A DNA stretch of 64,000 nucleotides from Methylomonas sp. ZR1 (GTDB lineage: Bacteria; Pseudomonadota; Gammaproteobacteria; Methylococcales; Methylomonadaceae), in assembly GCF_013141865.1 (NCBI RefSeq), contig NZ_RCST01000001.1, positions 2,728,001-2,792,000 of the forward strand, given 5' to 3'. Of this stretch, positions 1-9,368 are shown in pieces. Within the stretch, counting starts at the first letter, position 1; every line of letters starts with the position of its first letter. A model generated the notes under the pieces. It was given only the letters and a program-made list of their open reading frames with translations. It did no database searches and was not told the DNA's origin. A program made the translations under genes and the position numbers.

Positions 1-3000
1 TGCAGCAAGAGCGCGATAACCACATAGAACACGCGCGTATCGAAACAGCAAATATCGCTCTGGTTCTGGAGGGGCATGCGCTGGCCACCCTACAAAAAAT
101 CGATCTGATTCTGAAAGATATTCAGGGGCATATTCAACCCGAGGACATGCGCAGCAGCCAATTCGATAACGCCGTTGAAAACCATGCTATGCAAGCCTTG
201 CTGCAGGAAAAGGCCAACGATATTCAGCAAGCGGCGGTGATCGAGATCGGCGGAATCCAGATATTCAATACCAACGGCGATTGTATCTACAGTTCTATCG
301 ATGCTCAGCCAGCCATCAATGTCGCCGACAAAGAAAGCTTTCAATTTCATAGGGATCATCGCCAGACTGGCTTACACATTTCCCCGCCGGAAATATCCCG
401 TACTCTGGGCATCTGGCATATCTCCCTGACCCGGCGTATCGATTTTCCCGATGGCGGCTTTGCCGGATACGTTAACGTCATCGTGCAATTGAGTTCGTTC
501 GAAAGTTTTTACGCGACGTTGAACCTTGGCGAACACGGCGCGGTGTTACTCCGCGACGAACAGATGAGGCTTTGGGCACGCCATCCGCATCTGGAAGCCA
601 ATCTAGGCAAAACCATGCCTAACCACCCCCTGCACCAATACATCGCCCAGGGTATGACCCACGGCTCCTATCTACAGCCCGGCCCGGGCGATGGCGTCAA
701 ACGCCTCTATAGTTTTCGACGGGTCGGCGATTATCCTTTGTACGTGCTGGCCGCCATCGCCGAACAGGACTATCTGGCCGAATGGCGGAAACATCTGGCC
801 TGGTACGGTACGGCCGGACTCGTCATCTTGATTGCTTCGTTAGTGTTAGCCTTGGTTGCACGGCACAGCCGTTTGAAATGGCAGAACAACGAAAGAAATT
901 ACCGCTACATTATCGAGAATGCACCGGTCGGCATTTTTCAGAGAAATTTTGCAGGTCAGTTTAGCTTTCTGAATCTCACTTTGGCACGCCAATTGGATTG
1001 CGACTCCGTCGATACCTTTCTGCAACATTATGTGCCGGCCGAGAAGCTATGGGCCGATCTCGATCAATTGAAGTTGTTTTATCAGTTGCTGCAGACAAAT
1101 AAAGAGGTACGCGGCTTTGAGGCGCAAGCGGTGCTCGTAACCGGGCAAACTAAATGGTTCTCGATGTCCGCTTATCTGGATGAAGAAAACGGACAGATCA
1201 ACGGTTTTACGCTCGACATTACCGAACGCAAGCAAGTCGAAGAGCAACTCAAAACATCGGAAGAGCGTCTGCGCTTGACGATGGATGTGGCGCAAATCGG
1301 CATTTTCGATTGGGACGTCATAAAGGACAGTTTCGAGATGTCACCGATTTATTTCACCATGCTGGGCTATCAAGCAAAACCCGGCCCCGGTGATCGTAAC
1401 GAATGGCTGGAGCGCCTCCATCCGGACGACAGAGCCGGCATCGCCGAAAAAATTACGGCCGTATTGTCGAAACGCGCCAATGCCTACAGTTACGAAGCCA
1501 GGATGCGCCATGCCAACGGCAGCTATCGCTGGATCAGTGTTAAAGCATTCTGCGTGCAGCGCGGCGACGACGGCATGGTTAGCCGTATCCTGGGCATACG
1601 TATGGACATCACCGACCGCAAACGCTACGAAGTCGAATTGGAGCACTACAAAAATCATCTCGAACACCTGGTAAACGAGCGCACGACGGAGTTGTTGGAC
1701 GCCAGGAAACAAGCCGAAAGTGCCAACCTGGCCAAATCCGATTTCTTGGCAAACATGAGCCACGAGATACGTACCCCGATGAACGCCATCATCGGCCTGA
1801 CGCAACTGGCATTGGATACCGAGCTGAACCGGAAGCAACACGATTACCTCAGCAAGGTATTGAATTCATCGCGAGCCTTACTGGGTATTCTGAATGACAT
1901 TCTCGATTACTCAAAAATCGAAGCCGGGCGCATAGACATTGAGGCCATCGAATTCAGCCTGGAAGAAATACTGCGGGCGACGGCAGACTTGTTCTCCATC
2001 CGTGCCGATGAAAAAGGCCTAGAGCTGTTCATCGACATAGCACAGGATGTGCCCGATCAGTTGCAGGGCGACCCGCTCCGCCTCAGCCAAATCATTAACA
2101 ACCTGGTCGGCAACGCCATTAAATTCACCCATCAAGGCGAAGTCCACCTTCGCGTCGAGACGCAGGAAAGAACGGACAATGCCATACGCCTGCGTTTTGC
2201 GGTAAGAGATACCGGCATCGGCATCACGGCCGAACAAGCCGGCCAACTGTTTCAGCCTTTCGCGCAGGCCGACGCCGGCATCACCCGCAAATTCGGCGGC
2301 ACCGGCTTGGGGCTAACGATCTCGAAACGCCTGGTGGAATTGATGGCGGGAGAAATCACCCTGGAGAGCGAACCCGAATCCGGCAGTACCTTTGCCTTTA
2401 CCGTTAGACTAGGCCTGCCGGCCGGTATTTCGTCCAGCGAGCAGACACCGGGCCGGCGTTTGCAGGGTTTATGCCCCATGCGCACCCTGGTGGTCGACGA
2501 TCAGGAAACTTCACTGACGATACTGCGCTCGATTTTGGAAAGTTGGCAATTCGAAGTGGCGACGGCCGATTCGGGCGAAACAGGTTTACGCTTGTTCGCC
2601 GAAGCGGCGCGATGCGGCAAACCCTTCGAACTATTGTTATTGGATTGGAAAATGCCCGGCATGAACGGTCTGGAACTAGCCGAGACCATAGCCCATAACG
2701 AGCATAACAGCCGGCCGCCAATATCCATCATGATCACGGCTTATGAGCGCGAGGCGCTGGCCAAGTCGGCCGGCAACATTCCAGTGGACGCGATCATCGC
2801 CAAGCCGGTAACGCCCTCCAACCTGCTCAACACCCTGATCCAACTGCAACGAAACGAAACCAGCCAGCCTGTTCCCGCCGCCGAAGTATTCAACGCCACC
2901 CGAACCACGCTGGCAGCTATCCGCGGCGCGCGGATTTTGCTGGTCGAGGATAATCAACTCAATCAACAGGTGGCACAGGAATTTCTGATTAAAGGCGGCT

Positions 3001-3977
3001 TGGCGGTCACGACTGCCAACAATGGCCTGGAGGCCTTGGCATGCCTGGAGAAATCCCATTTCGATGCGGTGTTGATGGACCTGCATATGCCGGTGCTGGA
3101 TGGCCTGGAGGCCACCCGTAAGATTCGCCAATTGCCGGCGTTAAAGGAATTGCCCATCATTGCCATGACTGCGGCGGCGATGAATCAGGATAAAGAGGCC
3201 TGCGTAGCGGCCGGCATGAATGACCACATCGCCAAGCCGGTCGAACCGGAAGAACTCGCCAATGCGCTGGCGAGGTGGATCAAGCCCAAACCCGCTACGG
3301 CGCAGCAGGAAAAAGCTGCCGACATTCGCCCGGATACCAAGGCGATTGCCCAACTCGAGAGCAATCTGCCAGGCGTGGCGGTGCAAGCGGCTTTGGCCCG
3401 GCTGGGAGGCAACATTGGCCTTTACCGGCGCCTATTGCTGGCGTTTGCCGAGCAGCATCGGAACGCTGCAACGCTATTGCACCAACGGCTTGCCGATGGC
3501 GATTCGGAGCAACTGTTTTTACTCGCTCACAGCCTGAAAGGCGAGGCCGGCAATTTAGGTCTCGGCGCGCTTCAAGCCTCAGCCGACCGACTGTGCCGGA
3601 TGCTCAAAGGCGGAGAGGAGAGGAATTTGACGGCGCAAACGGAACTACTTGCTCAGGAATGCGAGGCGGCACTCCTGTTATTGAGTCAGTCATTAGAAGA
3701 TGCTGACGATAGGCGGCTTGCCTTATCGGTTAATTCAGAAAAACTGTTTAAACATGCCAATCTGCTGCCCGACCTACAGAAATTGCTTCGCCAATTGAAA
3801 ACCAAGAATCTGGATGCCCGGTATTCGGTCACCGATCTCGCCGACAAGATAGGCGATCATGAACTCGCCTTGGAATTTGCGGAAATTGCGCAAGCGACAC
3901 AAAAATTGCGCTACGATGCAGCATTGATTGCATTAGAGAAACTCTTAGAGCGCAATAGCTGGACAGACCATGAATAG
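1..3977 (+). CDS. Hybrid sensor histidine kinase, 5' end outside window (Cache-like, PAS, HisKA, HATPase, REC, REC, HPt)
   Basis: The reading frame is open to the first base of the window, so the true start and first membrane segment lie upstream. Counting from the first in-window ATG (147), an extracytoplasmic Cache-like sensor region is followed by a membrane helix near residues 218-240. Two PAS-type regions come next (about 245-365 and 370-500), the second followed by a coiled coil. The HisKA H-box SHEIRTPMN is near 538, the N-box near 650, and the G boxes DTGIG (about 689) and GGTGLGL (about 717). Two receiver domains have phospho-acceptor Asp near 832 (LLDWKMPG) and 973 (LMDLHMP). A C-terminal HPt domain has HSLKGEAGNLG near 1128. 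This is a complete intramolecular phosphorelay. The stop overlaps the next gene by 8 bases, so the HD-GYP protein is the likely output partner. The signal sensed is unknown. Confidence 0.93.
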   Translation, partial: QQERDNHIEHARIETANIALVLEGHALATLQKIDLILKDIQGHIQPEDMRSSQFDNAVENHAMQALLQEKANDIQQAAVIEIGGIQIFNTNGDCIYSSIDAQPAINVADKESFQFHRDHRQTGLHISPPEISRTLGIWHISLTRRIDFPDGGFAGYVNVIVQLSSFESFYATLNLGEHGAVLLRDEQMRLWARHPHLEANLGKTMPNHPLHQYIAQGMTHGSYLQPGPGDGVKRLYSFRRVGDYPLYVLAAIAEQDYLAEWRKHLAWYGTAGLVILIASLVLALVARHSRLKWQNNERNYRYIIENAPVGIFQRNFAGQFSFLNLTLARQLDCDSVDTFLQHYVPAEKLWADLDQLKLFYQLLQTNKEVRGFEAQAVLVTGQTKWFSMSAYLDEENGQINGFTLDITERKQVEEQLKTSEERLRLTMDVAQIGIFDWDVIKDSFEMSPIYFTMLGYQAKPGPGDRNEWLERLHPDDRAGIAEKITAVLSKRANAYSYEARMRHANGSYRWISVKAFCVQRGDDGMVSRILGIRMDITDRKRYEVELEHYKNHLEHLVNERTTELLDARKQAESANLAKSDFLANMSHEIRTPMNAIIGLTQLALDTELNRKQHDYLSKVLNSSRALLGILNDILDYSKIEAGRIDIEAIEFSLEEILRATADLFSIRADEKGLELFIDIAQDVPDQLQGDPLRLSQIINNLVGNAIKFTHQGEVHLRVETQERTDNAIRLRFAVRDTGIGITAEQAGQLFQPFAQADAGITRKFGGTGLGLTISKRLVELMAGEITLESEPESGSTFAFTVRLGLPAGISSSEQTPGRRLQGLCPMRTLVVDDQETSLTILRSILESWQFEVATADSGETGLRLFAEAARCGKPFELLLLDWKMPGMNGLELAETIAHNEHNSRPPISIMITAYEREALAKSAGNIPVDAIIAKPVTPSNLLNTLIQLQRNETSQPVPAAEVFNATRTTLAAIRGARILLVEDNQLNQQVAQEFLIKGGLAVTTANNGLEALACLEKSHFDAVLMDLHMPVLDGLEATRKIRQLPALKELPIIAMTAAAMNQDKEACVAAGMNDHIAKPVEPEELANALARWIKPKPATAQQEKAADIRPDTKAIAQLESNLPGVAVQAALARLGGNIGLYRRLLLAFAEQHRNAATLLHQRLADGDSEQLFLLAHSLKGEAGNLGLGALQASADRLCRMLKGGEERNLTAQTELLAQECEAALLLLSQSLEDADDRRLALSVNSEKLFKHANLLPDLQKLLRQLKTKNLDARYSVTDLADKIGDHELALEFAEIAQATQKLRYDAALIALEKLLERNSWTDHE

Positions 3978-5133
3978 CCAAGATAAACGACCGAAAATAC
4001 TGATCGTAGACGACTCCTTAAATAATATCGAGGTGTTGAGCAACATCTTGGGCAAGGGATACAGCACCCGCTTTGCCAGCGATGGCTCCGAGGCTTTGGC
4101 GCTGATCGGCCGCGACGCGCCGGACCTGATATTACTGGATGTCGTCATGCCGGGCATCGACGGCTTCGAGGTTTGTAAGCAACTTAAAGCCAACCTCGCG
4201 ACTCGCGATATTCCGGTGATTTTTCTGACCAGCTTGGATAGCGCCGTTGATGAGGAGTGCGGTCTGTCTCTGGGCGCCGAGGATTTTATTCACAAACCGG
4301 CATCCGCGCCGGTGGTGTTGGCACGGGTCCGTAATCATCTGGCCCTGGCCACCACCAGGCGCGAGCTGAAACAGCATAACGAAAATCTTGAGCAATTGGT
4401 GGCCGAGCGCACGGCAGAGTTGTTCCGCAAAGATCGGCAGCTAATCGCCGCGCAAAGCTCCATCATCGCGGCTTTTTGTGCCTTGGCAGAGGTCAGGGAC
4501 AACGAGACCGGCAACCATATACGCCGTACCCAACGATACGTGCAGTTGTTGGCCGAACGGTTGCGCACCAATGCTCGCTATAGTCTCACCGATGGCGACA
4601 TCGAACTGTTGTTTAAATCCGCGCCTCTGCACGACATCGGCAAGGTTGCCATTCCCGATGCGATACTGCTTAAGCCGGGAAAACTATCACCGGATGAATG
4701 GACGATTATGAAAACGCACTGCGCGGAGGGAAGGTCTGCCATCTTGTCGGCGGCGCGGGATTTTGGCGACAGTGACTGGTCATTTTTAAATTACGCGGTG
4801 GAGATCGCCTATTGCCACCATGAAAGATGGGATGGCGCCGGTTATCCGCAAGGGCTTTCGGGAGAGCAAATCCCGCTGAGCGCCCGTTTGATGGCAGTCG
4901 CCGACGTTTACGACGCTCTGATCAGCAAACGGGTTTATAAAGAAGCGTATCCCCACGAAGAAGCGGTGCGGCTGATCGCTAAAGGCCGGGGAACGCACTT
5001 CGATCCGGATGTCACCGATGCCTTTTTGGCTATCGCCGAGGCATTCGATGAAACCGCTCAGCGCTACCAGGATGTCGGCGACGCCAAGCCTGCCATGGAG
5101 ACCAAAGCGCATTCGCTATCAGCTAAATCCTGA
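3970..5133 (+). CDS. Response regulator with HD-GYP domain (c-di-GMP phosphodiesterase)
   Basis: 387 residues. An N-terminal receiver domain (about 7-125) has acidic pocket VDDS, phospho-acceptor Asp near 57 (LLDVVMPG), the T of FLTS and K of HKPA. A short coiled coil (about 128-155) leads to an HD-GYP domain (about 165-345). That domain carries the metal-binding HDIGK near 221, HHERWDGAGYP near 283 and ADVYDAL further on. Proteins of this type hydrolyse cyclic di-GMP, so phosphorylation by the overlapping upstream hybrid kinase probably tunes c-di-GMP level. The start ATG lies inside the last codons of the kinase gene, indicating translational coupling. The PilZ protein at 8.9 kb is a possible c-di-GMP effector, but no direct link is visible. 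Confidence 0.93.
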   Translation: MNSQDKRPKILIVDDSLNNIEVLSNILGKGYSTRFASDGSEALALIGRDAPDLILLDVVMPGIDGFEVCKQLKANLATRDIPVIFLTSLDSAVDEECGLSLGAEDFIHKPASAPVVLARVRNHLALATTRRELKQHNENLEQLVAERTAELFRKDRQLIAAQSSIIAAFCALAEVRDNETGNHIRRTQRYVQLLAERLRTNARYSLTDGDIELLFKSAPLHDIGKVAIPDAILLKPGKLSPDEWTIMKTHCAEGRSAILSAARDFGDSDWSFLNYAVEIAYCHHERWDGAGYPQGLSGEQIPLSARLMAVADVYDALISKRVYKEAYPHEEAVRLIAKGRGTHFDPDVTDAFLAIAEAFDETAQRYQDVGDAKPAMETKAHSLSAKS

Positions 5134-5355
5134 AAGACATAGCAAAGTTCATCTTGCCGACACAACAAACGACCGGGATGGAAAAACCCGATTAATGCCA
5201 ACCTGCATCAAATAGCTTGCTTTCATCCCCTATCCGCGGACAAAAACGGATTGGCTATATGGAAAACCGCGCAGATGGACAATCTGGCTCATTCAGACCT
5301 AAAACCCCGCTAAGCCTTGGCCCGCAGGGTATTCAGGTTTGTATGGCCTAATACT

Positions 5356-6057
5356 TTATGAGTAGTAATCAAAATCCTCTTTTTTCTCTATCTTGAAGCC
5401 CGGCTCGACATTGATTTCAATATCCTTGAGTTTGGTTTTTTCCGGGGCCGGCGTAGCGCGTACCTCCTCCATAAACGCCTTGAACCAAGGGGCATTAATC
5501 ACGCCGGCCATATCGTCGTCTTGCAATATATTTTGTTCGTCGGGCAAACTGCCAAATTCCCTGGCGGTTTGCAACGCCGCCAAGCAAGCATCGTTATCGC
5601 CGCGTAATGCATAAACGCAGGCCAGATTGTAAGCCGCGCTGCCTTTTTGAATGGCGCAGGCCTTCTCGAAAAAATCTTCCGCTAAATCGTAAAGGTCGGG
5701 CTTCGCCGCCTCAGCACTGATGCGGGCCAATTCCATAAATGCCACGCCGCCGTCTATTGCCGCCCCTAAATAGTTAGGCGAAATCAATAAGCAAAAAGAA
5801 AACTTGGAAATGGCGTCTTCGTAAGTTTCAACCGCGGCTTTCGGTTCTTGAGTCCTGGCTTCGTGTAATAGCCCAAATCCCCAGTGATACAGCGCTTCGG
5901 AGACGATCAAATGGTCGGCAATGACATTAGCAAAGCCTTGATACGCACCCTTGTATAGTTGCTCGGCTTTGCTGCCTTCGCTTTTACGGGCCTGGGCAAC
6001 TTGCTTGATCGCCGCGTCCAGGGTGGAACGCTTTTTAAATGAACTCAATAGCGACAT
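5356..6057 (-). CDS. Tetratricopeptide-repeat-like cytoplasmic protein
   Basis: 233 residues with no signal peptide or membrane segment. Helix-rich repeats resembling TPR units run through residues 30-175, with typical small and aromatic spacing (for example AAYNLACVYALRGD and ALYHWGFGLLHEA). The C-terminal 40 residues are charged and end in KIEKKEDFDYYS. TPR proteins act as protein-binding scaffolds; no partner is evident. The gene stands alone between the HD-GYP gene and DUF2288. The function is unknown and only the repeat character is supported. Confidence 0.72.
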   Translation of the reverse strand: MSLLSSFKKRSTLDAAIKQVAQARKSEGSKAEQLYKGAYQGFANVIADHLIVSEALYHWGFGLLHEARTQEPKAAVETYEDAISKFSFCLLISPNYLGAAIDGGVAFMELARISAEAAKPDLYDLAEDFFEKACAIQKGSAAYNLACVYALRGDNDACLAALQTAREFGSLPDEQNILQDDDMAGVINAPWFKAFMEEVRATPAPEKTKLKDIEINVEPGFKIEKKEDFDYYS

Positions 6058-6134
6058 CGATGAATCCTCACTTCTGTTTTATAAACCGGGTTACGATAAA
6101 ATAGCTGGGCATACTACAACATCCCAACCGGAAA

Positions 6135-6467
6135 ATGTTAATGAACGACTCTCTCCCCGATCTGGAAAAAGCCAAGGTGAATTTAGAAACCTCGTCCATT
6201 CCCTGGGCCGAGTTGCAACGATTTTTCGCGGCCGGCCTGGCAATCTCGGTTGCAAAGGAACTGGATCTGGTGGAAGTGGCTTATCAGTTCTCGCGCGACA
6301 ACAAGGCGCAAGTTGAGCAATGGCTGGATGCCGGCCTAATCGGTCATGTTTCGGATCGACAGGCCGGCGAATGGATCAGTGCCAACAGTTCGGTGTGGGC
6401 TGTGGTGGTCAGGCCCTGGGTGTTAGTTCAGGCAAATACTTGCGCGCCAGCCAATAATCCACACTGA
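6135..6467 (+). CDS. DUF2288 family protein
   Basis: 110 residues. The conserved DUF2288 pattern is clear: ETSSIPWAELQRFFAAG near the N-terminus, ELDLVEVA, a central DNKAQVEQWLDAG, and WAVVVRPWVLVQ near the C-terminus. The family is small, soluble and of unknown function in proteobacteria. Two ATGs two codons apart (6135 and 6141) could both serve as start. The last 59 bases overlap the 3' end of the convergent doxX-like gene, so the two transcripts are antisense to each other there. Confidence 0.85.
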   Translation: MLMNDSLPDLEKAKVNLETSSIPWAELQRFFAAGLAISVAKELDLVEVAYQFSRDNKAQVEQWLDAGLIGHVSDRQAGEWISANSSVWAVVVRPWVLVQANTCAPANNPH

Positions 6468-7074
6468 CAAACCGGCCGCCGCCCAGGAAAAACAAAGCCA
6501 ACAACATGACGAAATAGGTGGCGGCAAACTCTATCCCGTTATTCAGTATCACCAAGGCGCCGTTCTCGGTGAGCCATTGATAGTCGCCCTGCACCTGTAA
6601 AATTTCCTTGGCCCGCTCCAGTCGCTCAATCGCGCCTATCGTGCGTTCGGTGGCAAAAATGCCGCTACCGGCCGCAATGGCCAACCAGCCATTTTGGAGA
6701 TGCGCGCTGACCGCTGCGACCACCATGATGATCATCAATGGCAAAGTGATAGGCCGGGTGGCAAAACCTAACAGTAAAAACAAGGCGCCGACGATTTCAA
6801 ATAGCGCGACCAGAAACACCAACACATACGGCGCCGGCAAACCCAAGCCCCATTCAGCATTACCAAACCACTCGGCCGTGTCGGAAAAATTGGCAAATTT
6901 TTTGGTCCCCGCCATCCAAAATACCGGTGCCAAATACAGCCGCAGCAACAGCGGCGCCAAAAAGTCCACGCATTTAGCAGTATCGCAACTGCGTTGCGAC
7001 AGTTGCATAATCCCCGGTAGTTTATCGATAACCACCGCCATTAACGCAGTAAAAGACGTATTATTCATATTCAT
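6409..7074 (-). CDS. DoxX family membrane protein
   Basis: 221 residues with about four hydrophobic segments. The DoxX signature region includes LRLYLAPVFWMAGTKKFA, an Asn/Trp-rich loop with WFGNAEWGLGLP, and ALFEIVGALFLLLG. The C-terminal segment is MLLALFFLGGGRFVSVDYW. DoxX-type proteins are inner-membrane proteins, some associated with terminal oxidases or thiosulfate:quinone oxidoreduction; the substrate here is not apparent. The start at 7074 sits behind a GGGAGGGG tract. A second ATG two codons later (7068) has better spacing to that tract. The 3' end overlaps the DUF2288 gene. Confidence 0.86.
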   Translation of the reverse strand: MNMNNTSFTALMAVVIDKLPGIMQLSQRSCDTAKCVDFLAPLLLRLYLAPVFWMAGTKKFANFSDTAEWFGNAEWGLGLPAPYVLVFLVALFEIVGALFLLLGFATRPITLPLMIIMVVAAVSAHLQNGWLAIAAGSGIFATERTIGAIERLERAKEILQVQGDYQWLTENGALVILNNGIEFAATYFVMLLALFFLGGGRFVSVDYWLARKYLPELTPRA

Positions 7075-7110
7075 TCCCCTCCCCCAATTTTTTATTATGT
7101 ACCCGCTTTT

Positions 7111-7455
7111 ATGAACATCAGCAGTTCGTGCATTTTTACAGACATTCCAGCTCAGTTGCCAATAGAATTATGCCAAACCTTGTTTAGCAAGCCTACTATT
7201 CGCATCGAGCGCATCGTTTCCAAGGGTCATTGCAACTCCGAAAACGAGTGGTACGATCAAAATCAGGACGAATGGGTAATATTGTTACAAGGCGAAGCCA
7301 GACTGACATTTGCTCAATCCGCACCTGTCGATCTAAAGCCCGGCGACTATCTGCTGATTCCAGCGCATTGCCGGCATAGGGTGGATTGGACCCATCCGGA
7401 CATTGAGTCGATATGGCTGGCAATCCATATTTTTGCGGAGCCGGTTGCGGAATAA
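7111..7455 (+). CDS. Small cupin-domain protein
   Basis: 114 residues forming a single cupin barrel. Cupin motif 1 is represented by SENEWYDQNQDEWVILLQGEA and motif 2 by PGDYLLIPAHCRHRVDW. The usual motif 1 histidines are replaced by acidic or amide residues, whereas motif 2 keeps a histidine pair (HCRHR), so metal binding is possible but incomplete. There is no signal peptide. It is divergently placed from the doxX-like gene. Such small cupins are often sensors or isomerases, and no substrate can be assigned. No good ribosome-binding site precedes 7111. Confidence 0.78.
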   Translation: MNISSSCIFTDIPAQLPIELCQTLFSKPTIRIERIVSKGHCNSENEWYDQNQDEWVILLQGEARLTFAQSAPVDLKPGDYLLIPAHCRHRVDWTHPDIESIWLAIHIFAEPVAE

Positions 7456-7515
7456 ACGGAGATTCGGCGAGAGACGACTGCCGTGCCCATGACCGGGCAC
7501 GACACGTCAAACGGA

Positions 7516-8802
7516 TTAGCGGGGCTTGGCCGTTTGCGCACGCGGTTTGCGCGAATTCGGCGCGCGTTTAGCCGACTCCCCTGCCCGGCCATTATGCGGC
7601 CGTCTGGCCGCCGGCTTGTTCGGCTGAACCGGTTTCGGCTGCGGCTTGCTATTGGTCACCGCCAAAGATACTCTCGGATAGCCGGTATCGTCGACTCGCG
7701 GAATCTGCCTTTTCAACAGTTTTTCGATGGCAGCCAACAAGTACGCCTCTTCCGGATCAACCAGCGAAATTGCCTGCCCTTCAGCGCCAGCTCGGCCGGT
7801 ACGGCCGATACGATGCACATAATCTTCCGCTACTTGCGGCAAATCGAAGTTCACCACATGCGGTAATTGATCGATGTCCAGGCCGCGCGCGGCAATGTCG
7901 GTGGCAATCAACGCGGTAATGGAGCCGTTTTTAAAATCTTCCAAAGCCCGCACCCGAGCGCCCTGGCTCTTGTCGCCGTGCAAAGCGGCACAACGGATGC
8001 CATCCTTGATCAACTGCTTGGCCAAACGATCCGCGCCATGCTTGGTGCGGACGAACACCAACACCTGCTGCCAATGGCCGTTGCCTATCAGGTAGGACAG
8101 CAATTCGCGCTTGTATTCACGGTTAATGCCATACACCAGTTGCGAAACGGTATCGGCCGCGGCATTGCGCTTGGCAACAGCGATTTCAACTGGATCGGTG
8201 AGGATTTGTTCGGCCAGCGCGCTAATTTCCGGGGCATAGGTCGCGGAAAACAGCAGGTTCTGGCGTTTACTCGGCAACAACGCGATGATTCGACGAATAT
8301 CGCGGATAAAACCCATATCCAGCATTCGGTCCGCTTCGTCGAGTACGAAATGCTCCACCTTTGACAAACCCAGATGTTGTTGCTGAATCAAATCCAGCAA
8401 ACGGCCTGGAGTGGCAACGACAATATCGGTGCCGCGCTGGATCTTCTGAATCTGCGGGTTGATACTGACGCCGCCAAAAATCGCCTCGGCAAAAAAAGGT
8501 AAATGCTTGCCATAGGTTCTGACGCTTTCATAAACCTGCATCGCCAATTCGCGGGTCGGTGTCAAAATCAATACCCGAACCGGCCGCGGCTTTTGCGGAA
8601 CCGGTTGTCCTTGCAACAACTGTAGCAAAGGCAAGGTAAACCCGGCGGTTTTACCTGTGCCGGTTTGCGCGCCGGCCAGCACATCGCGGCCTTGCAAAAT
8701 GACCGGAATAGCCTGCGCCTGAATCGGAGTGGGAGTTTCATAGCCTTGCTCTGCAACCGCTTTAAGAAGCTGCTCGGACAAACCCAATTCTGAAAATAAC
8801 AT
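7516..8802 (-). CDS. rhlE: DEAD-box ATP-dependent RNA helicase RhlE-like
   Basis: 428 residues with the full motif set: Q motif ([13 protein letters not shown], about 20-33), Walker A AQTGTGKT near 45, PTRELA, TPGR, DEAD near 155, SAT, and C-terminal ARGLD and [10 protein letters not shown]. The tail after about residue 375 is basic and low-complexity (Pro, Lys, Arg, Asn), as in RhlE proteins that bind structured RNA during ribosome maturation. It acts in the cytoplasm. The gene is monocistronic and divergent from the PilZ gene. Confidence 0.93.
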   Translation of the reverse strand: MLFSELGLSEQLLKAVAEQGYETPTPIQAQAIPVILQGRDVLAGAQTGTGKTAGFTLPLLQLLQGQPVPQKPRPVRVLILTPTRELAMQVYESVRTYGKHLPFFAEAIFGGVSINPQIQKIQRGTDIVVATPGRLLDLIQQQHLGLSKVEHFVLDEADRMLDMGFIRDIRRIIALLPSKRQNLLFSATYAPEISALAEQILTDPVEIAVAKRNAAADTVSQLVYGINREYKRELLSYLIGNGHWQQVLVFVRTKHGADRLAKQLIKDGIRCAALHGDKSQGARVRALEDFKNGSITALIATDIAARGLDIDQLPHVVNFDLPQVAEDYVHRIGRTGRAGAEGQAISLVDPEEAYLLAAIEKLLKRQIPRVDDTGYPRVSLAVTNSKPQPKPVQPNKPAARRPHNGRAGESAKRAPNSRKPRAQTAKPR

Positions 8803-8952
8803 GCAAAAACCTTATTTTATGCCCGCAATTAACGGGTGTATGAATAGAAAAGATATGGCATGATGGGCACGCCACAGTAGCAAAAACTGACTTTGCACCT
8901 ACACTAAATCCTCAATAGCATTACCGCAATTCTTCAGCAGAGGCCACAACAC

Positions 8953-9315
8953 ATGAGTTTCGAAAAACGAATTCACCGTAGAGTAAAACCTAGAGGCCTG
9001 CAGGCCGGCATTATTTTCAATAGCAGAACACCCCGGGAAATTTCGCTGAATGCGGAAATTCTGGACATCAGCTATAGCGGCATCCGGGTTAAGCTTCAAG
9101 ACCCCATCAGTCCCGATGTTGCCGGCAAAGTTAAAATCACCATGGTATTGCCTGAATCGGGAACGCCGTTCAGTGTACACGGCATTCTGAAACATCAACA
9201 TGTCGATTCGGAATGTGGCTTACACTACGTAGACCACGTGGAAGGTTCTATCGACGATCTGATGTTTGAATGCGTGGAACTGGACGACACCACCGTGCTG
9301 ATTAAAACCGCTTAA
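8953..9315 (+). CDS. PilZ domain protein (putative c-di-GMP receptor)
   Basis: 120 residues, a stand-alone PilZ domain. The arginine motif RRVKPR lies near residues 8-13 and the second motif DISYSGIRV near 40-48 matches (D/N)xSxxG. Together these bind cyclic di-GMP in the family. There is no membrane segment or output domain, so it probably acts by protein contact. An AGAGG tract upstream of 8953 supports the start. The window also encodes an HD-GYP phosphodiesterase at 4 kb. Confidence 0.87.
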   Translation: MSFEKRIHRRVKPRGLQAGIIFNSRTPREISLNAEILDISYSGIRVKLQDPISPDVAGKVKITMVLPESGTPFSVHGILKHQHVDSECGLHYVDHVEGSIDDLMFECVELDDTTVLIKTA

Positions 9316-9368
9316 TCGTCATCCCGGCACCAAACGGCACCTGCTCGCCGTAAATCGCTGTCGGCAAG